Source: Selenomonadaceae bacterium
Lineage (GTDB): Bacteria; Bacillota; Negativicutes; Selenomonadales; Selenomonadaceae
DNA length: 64,000 nucleotides
Direction: 5' to 3'
Assembly: GCA_017484005.1 (NCBI GenBank)
Contig: JAFUTY010000053.1
Location: 1-64,000, forward strand
Position 1 is the first letter of the stretch. Each line of letters opens with the position of its first letter. Shown here one piece after another: positions 29,245-37,130 of the stretch. Made by a program: the position numbers and the translations under genes. Under the pieces are notes generated by a model. The model ran no database searches. It was not told the DNA's origin and was given only the letters and a program-made list of their open reading frames with translations.

Positions 29245-30774
29245 ATGGCTACAATCCAAGAAAAAATCGATCTAATGAAATCGAAGAAGGAACATATTCT
29301 GCTCGGCGGCGGACAGTCTCGAATCGATAAACAGCATGAAAAAGGAAAGATGACTGCTCGCGAGCGAATCGAGATGTTCTTTGACGAGGGAACTTTCGTC
29401 GAGCTCGATATGTTCGTCAAACATCGTTGCACAAATTTTGGTCAAGAGAAAAAAGATCTTCCAGGTGAAGGCGTTGTTATCGGTTATGGAACGGTCGATG
29501 GACGTTTAGTCTATGCATTCGCGCAGGATTTCACAGTCGAGGGTGGCTCTATCGGTGAGAAACATGCCCACAAGATTTGGAAAGTCATGGATCTCGCGAT
29601 GAAGATGGGTGCTCCATTGATTGGAATCAACGATTCAGGCGGCGCGAGAATTCAAGAGGCTGTTGATGCTTTGAGTGGATATGCAGGAATTTTCTTCCGC
29701 AACACTGCAGCATCTGGAGTCATTCCGCAAATTTCAGTAATCATGGGACCATGCGCAGGCGGTGCAGTCTATTCTCCAGCGATTACTGACTTTATCTACA
29801 TGGTGAAAAACACGTCGCAAATGTTTATCACTGGACCTGCAGTTATCAAATCTGTCACGGCGGAAGAAGTCACGGCGGAAGAACTCGGCGGCGCAATGAC
29901 TCACAACACTCGCTCCGGAGTTGCACATTTTGCCGCGGAAAATGAAGAGGATTGCATTAAGCAGATTCGATATCTGTTGAGTTTCCTGCCGTCGAATAAC
30001 ATGGAAGATCCTCCAATCGTCGAAACTGATGACGATCCAGATCGCATGGATGAATCGCTGAACGAAATCATTCCGGATAATCCAAATGCTCCGTATGATA
30101 TGAAAGATATCATTCGCGCGATTGTTGATAACGGCGAATTCTATGAAGTTCATGAACATTTTGCGACAAATATCATCACATGTTTTGCTCGATTCGATGG
30201 AAGATCAGTCGGAATCATTGCGAATCAGCCTGCAGTGATGGCTGGCTGCCTCGATGTCAACGCGTCAGATAAATCTGCTCGATTCATCAGATTCTGCGAT
30301 GCATTCAACATTCCACTTGTCAATCTCGTCGATGTTCCTGGATTTTTGCCCGGCGTCGATCAAGAATACAGTGGAATCATTCGTCACGGCGCGAAAATGC
30401 TTTATGCATATTCCGAGGCGACAGTTCCAAAAGTCACAGTTATCACTCGCAAAGCATACGGCGGATCTTATATCGCGATGTGCTGCCGAGAGCTCGGTGC
30501 GGATCAAGTCATGGCGTGGCCTTCCGCTGAAATCGCAGTCATGGGTCCAGCCGGCGCAGCGAATATCATCTTCCGCAAAGATCCGGATAAAGAACAGAAA
30601 ACCGCTGAATATGTTGACGAATTTGCAACTCCATACAAAGCGGCTGAACGTGGATATGCAGACATGGTTATCGAGCCATGCGAGACTCGTCCATACATTA
30701 TCACTGCACTCAACGCCTTGGCCTCGAAACGCGAAGTTGGTCCATCGAAGAAACACGGAAATATTCCTCTGTAA
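29245..30774 (+). CDS. mmdA: methylmalonyl-CoA decarboxylase alpha subunit (carboxyltransferase)
   Basis: The 509-residue carboxyltransferase moves the carboxyl group of (S)-methylmalonyl-CoA to biotin on the carrier subunit, the first step of the sodium-pumping decarboxylase. Visible landmarks are GGGQSRIDKQHEKGKMTARER, the CoA-binding GGSIGEKHAHKIWK, INDSGGARIQE, and the C-terminal YGGSYIAMCCRELG and AVMGPAGAANI. The same family includes propionyl-CoA carboxylase beta subunits; the small subunit and biotin carrier that follow favour the decarboxylase. Confidence 0.92.
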   Translation: MATIQEKIDLMKSKKEHILLGGGQSRIDKQHEKGKMTARERIEMFFDEGTFVELDMFVKHRCTNFGQEKKDLPGEGVVIGYGTVDGRLVYAFAQDFTVEGGSIGEKHAHKIWKVMDLAMKMGAPLIGINDSGGARIQEAVDALSGYAGIFFRNTAASGVIPQISVIMGPCAGGAVYSPAITDFIYMVKNTSQMFITGPAVIKSVTAEEVTAEELGGAMTHNTRSGVAHFAAENEEDCIKQIRYLLSFLPSNNMEDPPIVETDDDPDRMDESLNEIIPDNPNAPYDMKDIIRAIVDNGEFYEVHEHFATNIITCFARFDGRSVGIIANQPAVMAGCLDVNASDKSARFIRFCDAFNIPLVNLVDVPGFLPGVDQEYSGIIRHGAKMLYAYSEATVPKVTVITRKAYGGSYIAMCCRELGADQVMAWPSAEIAVMGPAGAANIIFRKDPDKEQKTAEYVDEFATPYKAAERGYADMVIEPCETRPYIITALNALASKREVGPSKKHGNIPL

Positions 30775-30795
30775 AAAATTTTTGGGGGGATTGGA

Positions 30796-30933
30796 ATGAC
30801 TGAGAAAAATTTGTCCCCTGAAGTCGTTGCAGTTATCGTCGCGGCAGTTCAAAAAATGATCGGCGGCGAAGTGCACGCTGTCAAAATCAAAGCGAGCGAA
30901 AATTGGGCTCTCGAAGCAAAACGTCAACGCTGA
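30796..30933 (+). CDS. small epsilon/delta-tail-like subunit of the decarboxylase
   Basis: A 45-residue protein, MTEKNLSPEVVAVIVAAVQK to ENWALEAKRQR, with GGGGGG 7 bases before the ATG. Its pattern (SPEVVAVI.AAV, then KIKASENWAL) resembles the C-terminal tail of OadG/MmdD delta-type subunits and the small MmdE subunit, which bind the alpha subunit. No membrane-anchor helix is present, and no full delta subunit precedes it. The gene is shorter than most annotation cut-offs but lies squarely between mmdA and the biotin carrier. Confidence 0.75.
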   Translation: MTEKNLSPEVVAVIVAAVQKMIGGEVHAVKIKASENWALEAKRQR

Positions 30934-30969
30934 ATTCATAAAGAAAAAAATTCCGAGGAGGATTGTTTA

Positions 30970-31359
30970 ATGAAAAAATTCAATGTCACAGTCAACGGAA
31001 CGACTTACGAAGTTGAAGTCGAGGAAGTCAAATCTGCCGACGCATCTCATGCTCCAGCTCCAAAAGCTGCACCAGCTCCAGCACCGAAACCTGCCGCGGC
31101 TCCAGCTCCAGTCGCTGCTGCTCCAAAAGTTGCTGCAGGAGCGGGCGAGCATTCAATCGATGCTCCAATGCCTGGAAAAGTTATCAAGCTCGTCGCAACT
31201 GAAGGTCAAGCGGTTAAAGCTGGAGATGTCATTCTCGTTCTCGAAGCGATGAAAATGCAGAATGAAATCGCCGCGGATTCCGATGGAACTCTCAAAAAAT
31301 TCAATGTCGCCGCAGGGCAGTCAGTTAAAGCGCATGAATCTCTCGCGATAATCGGTTAA
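30970..31359 (+). CDS. mmdC: biotin carboxyl carrier subunit
   Basis: A 129-residue carrier: a short N-terminal domain (KFNVTVNGTTYEVEVEE), an Ala/Pro-rich flexible linker (about residues 30-60), and a biotinyl domain with the biotinylated Lys95 in EAMKM. It shuttles carboxyl groups from the alpha subunit to the membrane beta subunit. AGGAGGA lies 6 bases before the ATG. It is the last gene before a terminator; the membrane beta subunit expected beside it is not in this window. Confidence 0.92.
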   Translation: MKKFNVTVNGTTYEVEVEEVKSADASHAPAPKAAPAPAPKPAAAPAPVAAAPKVAAGAGEHSIDAPMPGKVIKLVATEGQAVKAGDVILVLEAMKMQNEIAADSDGTLKKFNVAAGQSVKAHESLAIIG

Positions 31360-31380
31360 AAATTTCTGATTCACACACAA

Positions 31381-31422
31381 AAAAAAGATCCCTCGATCGA
31401 GAAATCGGTCGGGGGATTTTTT
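31381..31422. terminator. terminator after the methylmalonyl-CoA operon
   Basis: AAAAAAGATCCCTCGATCG pairs, with a few G-U pairs, with CGGTCGGGGGATTTTTT around a short loop. Confidence 0.75.
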
Positions 31423-31488
31423 CATGTATATTTCAACATATAACTTTAAAATCTGGTAAAATATCAATTGAAGATAGGAGAATCGATA

Positions 31489-32952
31489 ATGTTACTTGGA
31501 AAATGGAAAAAGATCTCAATCTGTTTGATGGCTTGCACAACTCTTTCATTCTCTGCCGCGGAAATGGAATCGAAAATCTTCGAAGGCGATGGAAGATTTA
31601 TCGTCGGCGATGGATTCGAAGGAAATTTATTAACTGCTAAAGATCGCGCCAAGGATCATGCAACTCAAAACGCGAGCATGAAGGCTGGAGTGTTCATCTC
31701 GAGTTTGACGGTCGTGAAAGATTTTTCTGTAACTGAGGATGAAATCCGAACGATCTCGGCAAACATTTTGCAAATTCAAGGCGATCCAGAATTCAAAATC
31801 GACACATTTGGCGACGAAGAAGATCAAGTAACGCGCGTAAGATGTCATTTATCGGCACTTGTCGATGATTCAAATGTTATCGAGGCATTTAAAGATCGCA
31901 AGCATTTGGATGATGCAGTTAAACAGAATTTGGAGCTTGAAAAGCGTAAGAAACAGAACGATCTCGAAATCGAAGAGTTGCGAAATGATTATTTGAATGC
32001 AAAGAATGACGATGAGCGCAAAAAAATCCAGGATCGAATTGCGAAGAATGATAGAGAATTCACAGCGAATCAATATTTAGAGGCAGGAAATCGAGCGTTT
32101 TTTGCAAAAAATTATGACGAGGCGATTAAGAATTACAACAAGGTTCTCGAGATGAATCCCAATGATGTTGAAGCATATACATCACGAGGACTTTCATATT
32201 TCATCGGGAAAGATGATTGTGATAAAGCGATTGAGGATTATTCTAAAGCGATCGAATTGAAACCTGATGATCCCAATTTGTATACTTTTCGTGCAGATGT
32301 CTATGGATTTATTACTAAATCCACACCTGATTTGAGTAAAAAAATGAAATATTTGTCCCTTTTCAAAGAGGATTCGTTGAAGTCGGCAGAGTTAATACAA
32401 TCTGGTGCTGATAAAATAGCAGATAATCTTTTTAATGGTGATTTTGAAACGGCTAAAAAGTTAAGCGATGAATATCTTGAAAAAGAAAAGCAAAATTATC
32501 CTAAAAAAATCGCCGAAGAAACTAAATTGATTGAGAAGGGAGAAAAATTCAGATATTGGTACAGAGGCACTTTGCATGAACATATGGGCGAATTGGATCA
32601 AGCAATTGCCGACTATACCAGAGCGATTGAATTTGAGCCCGATAAACCTTTGAATTATTCGTCGCGTGGAACAGCATATTCCAAACAGAAAAAGTATGAT
32701 CTTGCAATCGCTGATTTGAATAAAGCTATCGAGCTGAGTCCACAAAATGAATCATATTCGATATATATGATGCGTGGAAATATATATAAAGAAATGGGAG
32801 ATCGTGAGCACGCCATTGCAGATTATGAAAAAGTTTTAGAGCTAGTACCAAGCAAAGAATATTTCGCATCGCTCGGCATAGATACGAGATATATAGATCT
32901 TACGATCAACGAAGCGCATCGGTTGATCGATGAACTCAAAAATCAAGGTTGA
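31489..32952 (+). CDS. exported TPR protein with LPP20-like N-terminal domain
   Basis: A 487-residue protein with a signal peptide (LLGKWKKISICLMACTTLSF...A), a domain of about 130 residues starting SKIFEGDGRF that resembles LPP20/FlgT-like exported domains, a charged coiled coil (about 140-190), and several TPRs (EAIKNYNKVLEMNPNDVEAY, KAIEDYSKAIELKPDDPNLY and more). The ATG at 31489 with AGGAG upstream is preferred to an in-frame TTG at 31468. It is a paralogue of the protein at 36115-37023. It probably acts as a scaffold in the envelope; partners are unknown. Confidence 0.7.
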   Translation: MLLGKWKKISICLMACTTLSFSAAEMESKIFEGDGRFIVGDGFEGNLLTAKDRAKDHATQNASMKAGVFISSLTVVKDFSVTEDEIRTISANILQIQGDPEFKIDTFGDEEDQVTRVRCHLSALVDDSNVIEAFKDRKHLDDAVKQNLELEKRKKQNDLEIEELRNDYLNAKNDDERKKIQDRIAKNDREFTANQYLEAGNRAFFAKNYDEAIKNYNKVLEMNPNDVEAYTSRGLSYFIGKDDCDKAIEDYSKAIELKPDDPNLYTFRADVYGFITKSTPDLSKKMKYLSLFKEDSLKSAELIQSGADKIADNLFNGDFETAKKLSDEYLEKEKQNYPKKIAEETKLIEKGEKFRYWYRGTLHEHMGELDQAIADYTRAIEFEPDKPLNYSSRGTAYSKQKKYDLAIADLNKAIELSPQNESYSIYMMRGNIYKEMGDREHAIADYEKVLELVPSKEYFASLGIDTRYIDLTINEAHRLIDELKNQG

Positions 32953-32959
32953 ATCCATG

Positions 32960-33003
32960 AAAAAACTCCCGAGGATCGAAAAGATCTTCGGGAGTCTCTT
33001 TTA
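32960..33003. terminator. bidirectional terminator
   Basis: ACTCCCGAGGATC pairs with GATCTTCGGGAGT around a 5-base loop, followed by CTCTTTTATTCGGAAA. It sits between convergent genes. Confidence 0.85.
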
Positions 33004-33450
33004 TTCGGAAAGTCTATCGAGCTCAATCTGAATCAAATCGAAATTATCTCCAGCGACTGGCTGCCCGATGAATTTTCCATTTGAATCGATAAAAAATGTG
33101 ATCGGAACAAACCGAATCGTCTCGAGAAGTTCAGAAAAATCGTCATTCGCGATCAAAATTCGAGCTTGAGTTTGAATGTTTAAATCGAATTGATCTTTGA
33201 AATTCGCAAGCAGACATAAATTTCTCGAATCGAGTTTTCTCAATAAATTCAGACTCGGCTCGCTGTTCGTTGTGAAAACTGTCAGCGTCGAAATCTTTCG
33301 ATCGGAAAAAATTTTTTCAGTGACTTCAATTCCATGCGAATCGATCGTTCGGAATTTTGGAATAGATTCGAGTTGAAATTCAGATCTTTCACATCCGGCG
33401 ATCAAAAAAATTATCAGCGTTAGTAAAAATTTATGAAACACGAGTATCAA
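33001..33450 (-). CDS. thioredoxin-fold lipoprotein without a CXXC motif
   Basis: A 149-residue protein with a lipoprotein signal peptide ending in the lipobox LIAGC, then a TlpA/ResA-like pattern: a strand such as STLTVFTTN where CXXC is expected but only NSEPS is found, and VPITFFIDSNGKFIGQPVAG (the cis-Pro and hairpin of thioredoxin folds). Lacking the active cysteines it is unlikely to be a redox enzyme. The start is uncertain (TTG 33450 or GTG 33441); it overlaps the upstream gene by about 10-20 bases and is probably translationally coupled to it. Confidence 0.6.
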   Translation of the reverse strand: MILVFHKFLLTLIIFLIAGCERSEFQLESIPKFRTIDSHGIEVTEKIFSDRKISTLTVFTTNSEPSLNLLRKLDSRNLCLLANFKDQFDLNIQTQARILIANDDFSELLETIRFVPITFFIDSNGKFIGQPVAGDNFDLIQIELDRLSE

Positions 33451-34117
33451 TCAAGTAGCAAAATCCACATGAAAAACTTCCACTGTTGCTCGTGATAATT
33501 TTCATCGTTCGAACGCCGGATAAATCTAGCGAAATCGGAATCGGTGCAGATTTTTTCGGAATTCCATAGAACTGAAATGCCAGCCGATCATCCAAATAGA
33601 TTTCCATGTTCAATTTGACTCCGTCGCCAGTGTCTTTTCCAGTGACAAGTTTCGCCTCGAATTTATCAAAACTTCCGCGGAGATCATAAATCGCAAAACT
33701 ATCCAGCGATGCGTCGAATTTATATGCATCCTCTTGAGGATAATTCCGGACGTCTTGAAAATCATTGAGACGCTCATACGATTTCGAATTCAACAATCGA
33801 ATCTCACCGAGCTTTCGCGATCGTTGAGATTGTCGAGAATTTGATCCATGAGAATTGCGTGAATCAGTTCTGATATTGACAACATTTCCATTCCAATTTT
33901 CAGTCCCGATATTTTCAACCGAGATGTAAGTCGAACCGTTATGAACTATGACGTTCGGATTTCCATTCGAATCGAAATCGGAAATTTTTTTGCCATCGAC
34001 AAACACTCGGTAAAATGAATCGATTCTTTTTTGAACAGTCGCCGCGTCGATAAAGTTCGAGCCGCAGAGTAAAATTGCGCCAGTGAGAATCGCTGTAGAT
34101 TTTTTCCAAAGTTTCAA
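33431..34117 (-). CDS. secreted protein with NPCBM-like domain
   Basis: A 228-residue exported protein: signal peptide (KLWKKSTAILTGAILLCGSN...DAA), a segment like copper-amine-oxidase N-terminal domains (RVFVDGKKI, NGSTYISVENIG), a Ser/Arg-rich linker near 95, and a C-terminal beta-sandwich resembling NPCBM modules (DSFAIYDLRGSFDKFEAKL, LDLSGVRTMKIITSN), which bind carbohydrate or cell-wall polymers. The TTG start at 34117 has GGGG upstream. It follows the CstA-type gene by 12 bases. Confidence 0.6.
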   Translation of the reverse strand: MKLWKKSTAILTGAILLCGSNFIDAATVQKRIDSFYRVFVDGKKISDFDSNGNPNVIVHNGSTYISVENIGTENWNGNVVNIRTDSRNSHGSNSRQSQRSRKLGEIRLLNSKSYERLNDFQDVRNYPQEDAYKFDASLDSFAIYDLRGSFDKFEAKLVTGKDTGDGVKLNMEIYLDDRLAFQFYGIPKKSAPIPISLDLSGVRTMKIITSNSGSFSCGFCYLIDTRVS

Positions 34118-34129
34118 ATCAATCAGCCC

Positions 34130-35542
34130 CTATGATTTTTTAAGAAATGTAGATTTCAAAAAGATTCCGAGGAAAATTGCCGATGTCGAAATTCCTGCGA
34201 TGTATGAAATATCAAGCGGCAGCTGAAATCCTTCCGGAGCGTAAAGAATATAAGTCGAAGTGACAGCAGTCATAAACGCTGCTGGAATCGCGGCCGCAAG
34301 AGATCCAAATCGACTTCCGACGTTTCGAAAGATGTAAACTGCGCCAGTCCATAAAACAATCATCGCGAGAGTTTGATTCGTCCAAGAAAAATACCTCCAA
34401 ATTACATCGAAATCGAGTTGAGTCAAAAATGCAGCGATCGCTAAAAGTGGAATCGTGATCGATAGACGTTCCGATAGACTCGATTGCTCGATTCCGAACC
34501 AATCAGCGAGAGTCAATCTGACAGATCGAAATGCAGTGTCGCCGGAAGTCACAGGACATGCGATAACTCCAAGCATTGCTAGAGTTCCACCGATTCCCAT
34601 TCCCAAAAATCCAACGCAGATATCATAAACTGCGCCGCCTGGACCTCCAAATCTCAATTCATCAGCGAGCGCACCTGTATTTCCAAAGAATGTCATTCCA
34701 GCGGCAGCCCAAATCATTGCCAAAATTCCTTCAGCGACCATCGCGCCGTAGAAAACCAATCTTCCACGGCGTTCAGATTTCAAACAGCGCGCCATAATCG
34801 GAGACTGCGTCGAATGAAATCCAGAAATCGCACCGCATGCAACTGTCACGAACATCAATGGAAAGATTGGCATTTCAACGCCACTTGGATGTAGATTCTC
34901 AAAAACCATTTCCGGCATTTGATATTCGCCAGTTAGCATTGATCCTAAAACTCCAGCTGCCATTGCGAAAAGTGCAACTCCAAAAATCGGATAAATTTTC
35001 GAGATGAATTTATCGATTGGAAGGAGTGTCGCGAAGAAATAATAGATCAAAATGATCATAATCCATGTGTTGACTTCGATCTCTGTGAGTTTCGTTAAAA
35101 GCATCGCTGGTCCGGTTAAAAAAACTGTTCCGACGAGAACGAGCAGTATCACTGAGACGAATCGCATGATTCCGAGCATCAAATCGCCCATGGAATTTCC
35201 AACGATTTCAGCGATACTCTTGCCATCTTCACGAACAGACATCATTCCAGAAACATAATCATGAACTCCGCCGGCAAAAATCGTTCCGAGGACAATCCAA
35301 AAATAGACGCATGGTCCCCATAATGCTCCAGCCAGCGCACCGAAAATTGGTCCAAGTCCTGCGATGTTTAGCAGTTCAATCAGAAAAACTTTCCACGTCG
35401 GCAACGGGATGTAATCGACAGAATCCTTGATTCGAAGTGCTGGAGTTTCAGCATCTGTCGGCTTGAAAATCTTTTCGACAGCCAATCCATACAAAAAATA
35501 GCCGAGTATCAATGTGATAATTGCGATGAAAAACGTTTGCAT
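34130..35542 (-). CDS. cstA: CstA-family membrane transporter
   Basis: A 470-residue polytopic membrane protein of the carbon-starvation CstA family, which includes peptide and pyruvate importers. Landmarks are ALAGALWGPCVYFWIVLG, GGVHDYVSGMMSVREDGKS, and SGFHSTQSPIMARCL. It is the short form common in Firmicutes, lacking the extra C-terminal part of the enterobacterial protein. The ATG at 35542 has GGAGG 7 bases upstream. It is first in a three-gene leftward unit with the NPCBM-like protein and the lipoprotein. Confidence 0.85.
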   Translation of the reverse strand: MQTFFIAIITLILGYFLYGLAVEKIFKPTDAETPALRIKDSVDYIPLPTWKVFLIELLNIAGLGPIFGALAGALWGPCVYFWIVLGTIFAGGVHDYVSGMMSVREDGKSIAEIVGNSMGDLMLGIMRFVSVILLVLVGTVFLTGPAMLLTKLTEIEVNTWIMIILIYYFFATLLPIDKFISKIYPIFGVALFAMAAGVLGSMLTGEYQMPEMVFENLHPSGVEMPIFPLMFVTVACGAISGFHSTQSPIMARCLKSERRGRLVFYGAMVAEGILAMIWAAAGMTFFGNTGALADELRFGGPGGAVYDICVGFLGMGIGGTLAMLGVIACPVTSGDTAFRSVRLTLADWFGIEQSSLSERLSITIPLLAIAAFLTQLDFDVIWRYFSWTNQTLAMIVLWTGAVYIFRNVGSRFGSLAAAIPAAFMTAVTSTYILYAPEGFQLPLDISYIAGISTSAIFLGIFLKSTFLKKS

Positions 35543-35681
35543 CCATGAACCTCCTCAAAAAATTTCTCGATATTTTACCTCGCGCGATAAAATTTAAGTT
35601 ATGAATTTCAAATCACGATCTTAACTCGGAAACTCAATCGAATAATTTTTTCGAGAATAAAATCGAATGGAGGAATTTTTC

Positions 35682-36059
35682 ATGGATAATTTAAGAATTG
35701 ATCCGAACAATCTGTCAATCGCGAATCAATCGACTCAAAATTCGGGGAAAAAATCTGGAGCATCTTCAGCGTTCGCCACACTCCTCGCGCAAAGGAAATC
35801 GAGCGTCCTTCAAGATCTCGAAGACATGAATCAAGCTCGCGAGGAGATTCGATTCAATCAAAATCTGCATGAAGAATTGACAGGTGAAAAAGTCAACGAT
35901 CCAATTGACGATTCTAGCGCGATCACTTCTGAAGAAATCGAGACGATCAGACATATTCTTCCAGATGGATCAGTTCGAATTCTTCAAATGCAGGGAAATC
36001 AAATCATTTCGCAAATCACAGTTGACGCTGACGATGTTATGGGACAGATGCTCCTCTAA
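35682..36059 (+). CDS. hypothetical small acidic protein
   Basis: A 125-residue protein with a disordered Ser/Asn-rich N-terminus, a helical acidic middle (VLQDLEDMNQAREEIRFNQNL) and a C-terminal strand pair (RILQMQGNQIISQITVDAD). No known domain was recognised. The start at 35682 is chosen because GGAGG lies 8 bases upstream; the earlier in-frame ATG overlaps that site. It is alone between the divergent cstA unit and a terminator. Confidence 0.65.
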   Translation: MDNLRIDPNNLSIANQSTQNSGKKSGASSAFATLLAQRKSSVLQDLEDMNQAREEIRFNQNLHEELTGEKVNDPIDDSSAITSEEIETIRHILPDGSVRILQMQGNQIISQITVDADDVMGQMLL

Positions 36060-36061
36060 AC

Positions 36062-36108
36062 AAAAAAGAGATCCACCGATCAGTTTTGATCGATGGATCT
36101 TTTTTATT
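36062..36108. terminator. bidirectional terminator
   Basis: AAAAAAGAGATCCACCGATCA pairs with TGATCGATGGATCTTTTTT, followed by ATTTCCGA, between convergent genes. Confidence 0.85.
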
Positions 36109-36114
36109 TCCGAT

Positions 36115-37023
36115 TTAATATTGGAAAATGCTCAAAACTCTTTGACACTCCTCGAGTCGAAGTCTTGCCTGTTGATTCCATGGATCAAGTTGCACCGCCG
36201 TTTGATAATCTTTCGCCGCCGCTGGAACATTTCCCAACGCTTGATATGCTAATCCGCGGTCGAAATATGCCATGGAATTTTGAGGATCGAGTTCAATCAC
36301 GATGTTGAGATCCGCGAGCATTGGTTTGGCTTGATTCAATTTTGCATATGCGCAGGCTCGCTGAAAATATGCCATGGAATTTTTCGAATCGAGCTGAATT
36401 GCCTCGTTGAGAATCTCGATTGCTTGTGAATATTCTCCACCGACGATCAAGTTATGTGCATCGAGAACTTTTTGATTCGCGCTGAGTTTTTGATCTGCAG
36501 AATTGATCTCGAGTGTGATTTGTTCGCGTTGAGTTTGATCTGTTGCCTGTGCGAGTTTTAATTTCAATTCTTCGATTTGCTTTTCTGCATCGAGATTTGC
36601 TTGCTGAAGTTTTTTATTCTCTTCAACAAGATTTGTTCGTTCGAATGCAGTTTTATCAAGCCAATTCGGAATTTTGTCGGAATCGATTTGCGCTGTGAGA
36701 TTTGCTTGAACTTTGAAAGTTGATTCATCGATTGGAATGATTTTGTATTTTACATCGCTGACTGACATGATTCCGCCCGTCAAAACAACGATTTCATCTT
36801 CGATAACCATTCGATCATTGACTTTGAGATATGACTCGACCCAAATTCCTGCCTGTTCTTGAGCATTTTTTTCCGCGCGAGATTTTGCACGTTCTTTAGC
36901 GATCTCCGGAGTTTCAAAATCGCTCATAACATAGATTCCTTCGCCCTCGTATGTTCTGATTTCTGCATTCGCTCCAGTCGCAAACATGAACAATCCGAGA
37001 GTTGCGGCTAGAATCTTTTTCAT
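36115..37023 (-). CDS. exported TPR protein, paralogue of 31489-32952
   Basis: A 302-residue protein with a signal peptide (MKKILAATLGLFMFATGANA), an LPP20-like domain (RTYEGEGIYVMSD to about residue 135), a coiled coil (ENKKLQQANLDAEKQIEEL) and about three TPRs (YSQAIEILNEAIQLDSKNSM and two more). The order of parts matches the protein at 31489, but it is shorter. The ATG at 37023 has GGGAG upstream. Probably an envelope scaffold; no partner is visible. Confidence 0.7.
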   Translation of the reverse strand: MKKILAATLGLFMFATGANAEIRTYEGEGIYVMSDFETPEIAKERAKSRAEKNAQEQAGIWVESYLKVNDRMVIEDEIVVLTGGIMSVSDVKYKIIPIDESTFKVQANLTAQIDSDKIPNWLDKTAFERTNLVEENKKLQQANLDAEKQIEELKLKLAQATDQTQREQITLEINSADQKLSANQKVLDAHNLIVGGEYSQAIEILNEAIQLDSKNSMAYFQRACAYAKLNQAKPMLADLNIVIELDPQNSMAYFDRGLAYQALGNVPAAAKDYQTAVQLDPWNQQARLRLEECQRVLSIFQY

Positions 37024-37130
37024 AGGAATCACTCCCACTCAATTTTTCCAAATTTTATTTCAGAATCGAGTGCGAGGCAAATTCAAATTCGATTATAATT
37101 TCGCTAGTAAAATTTTTGGAGGATGGAATT

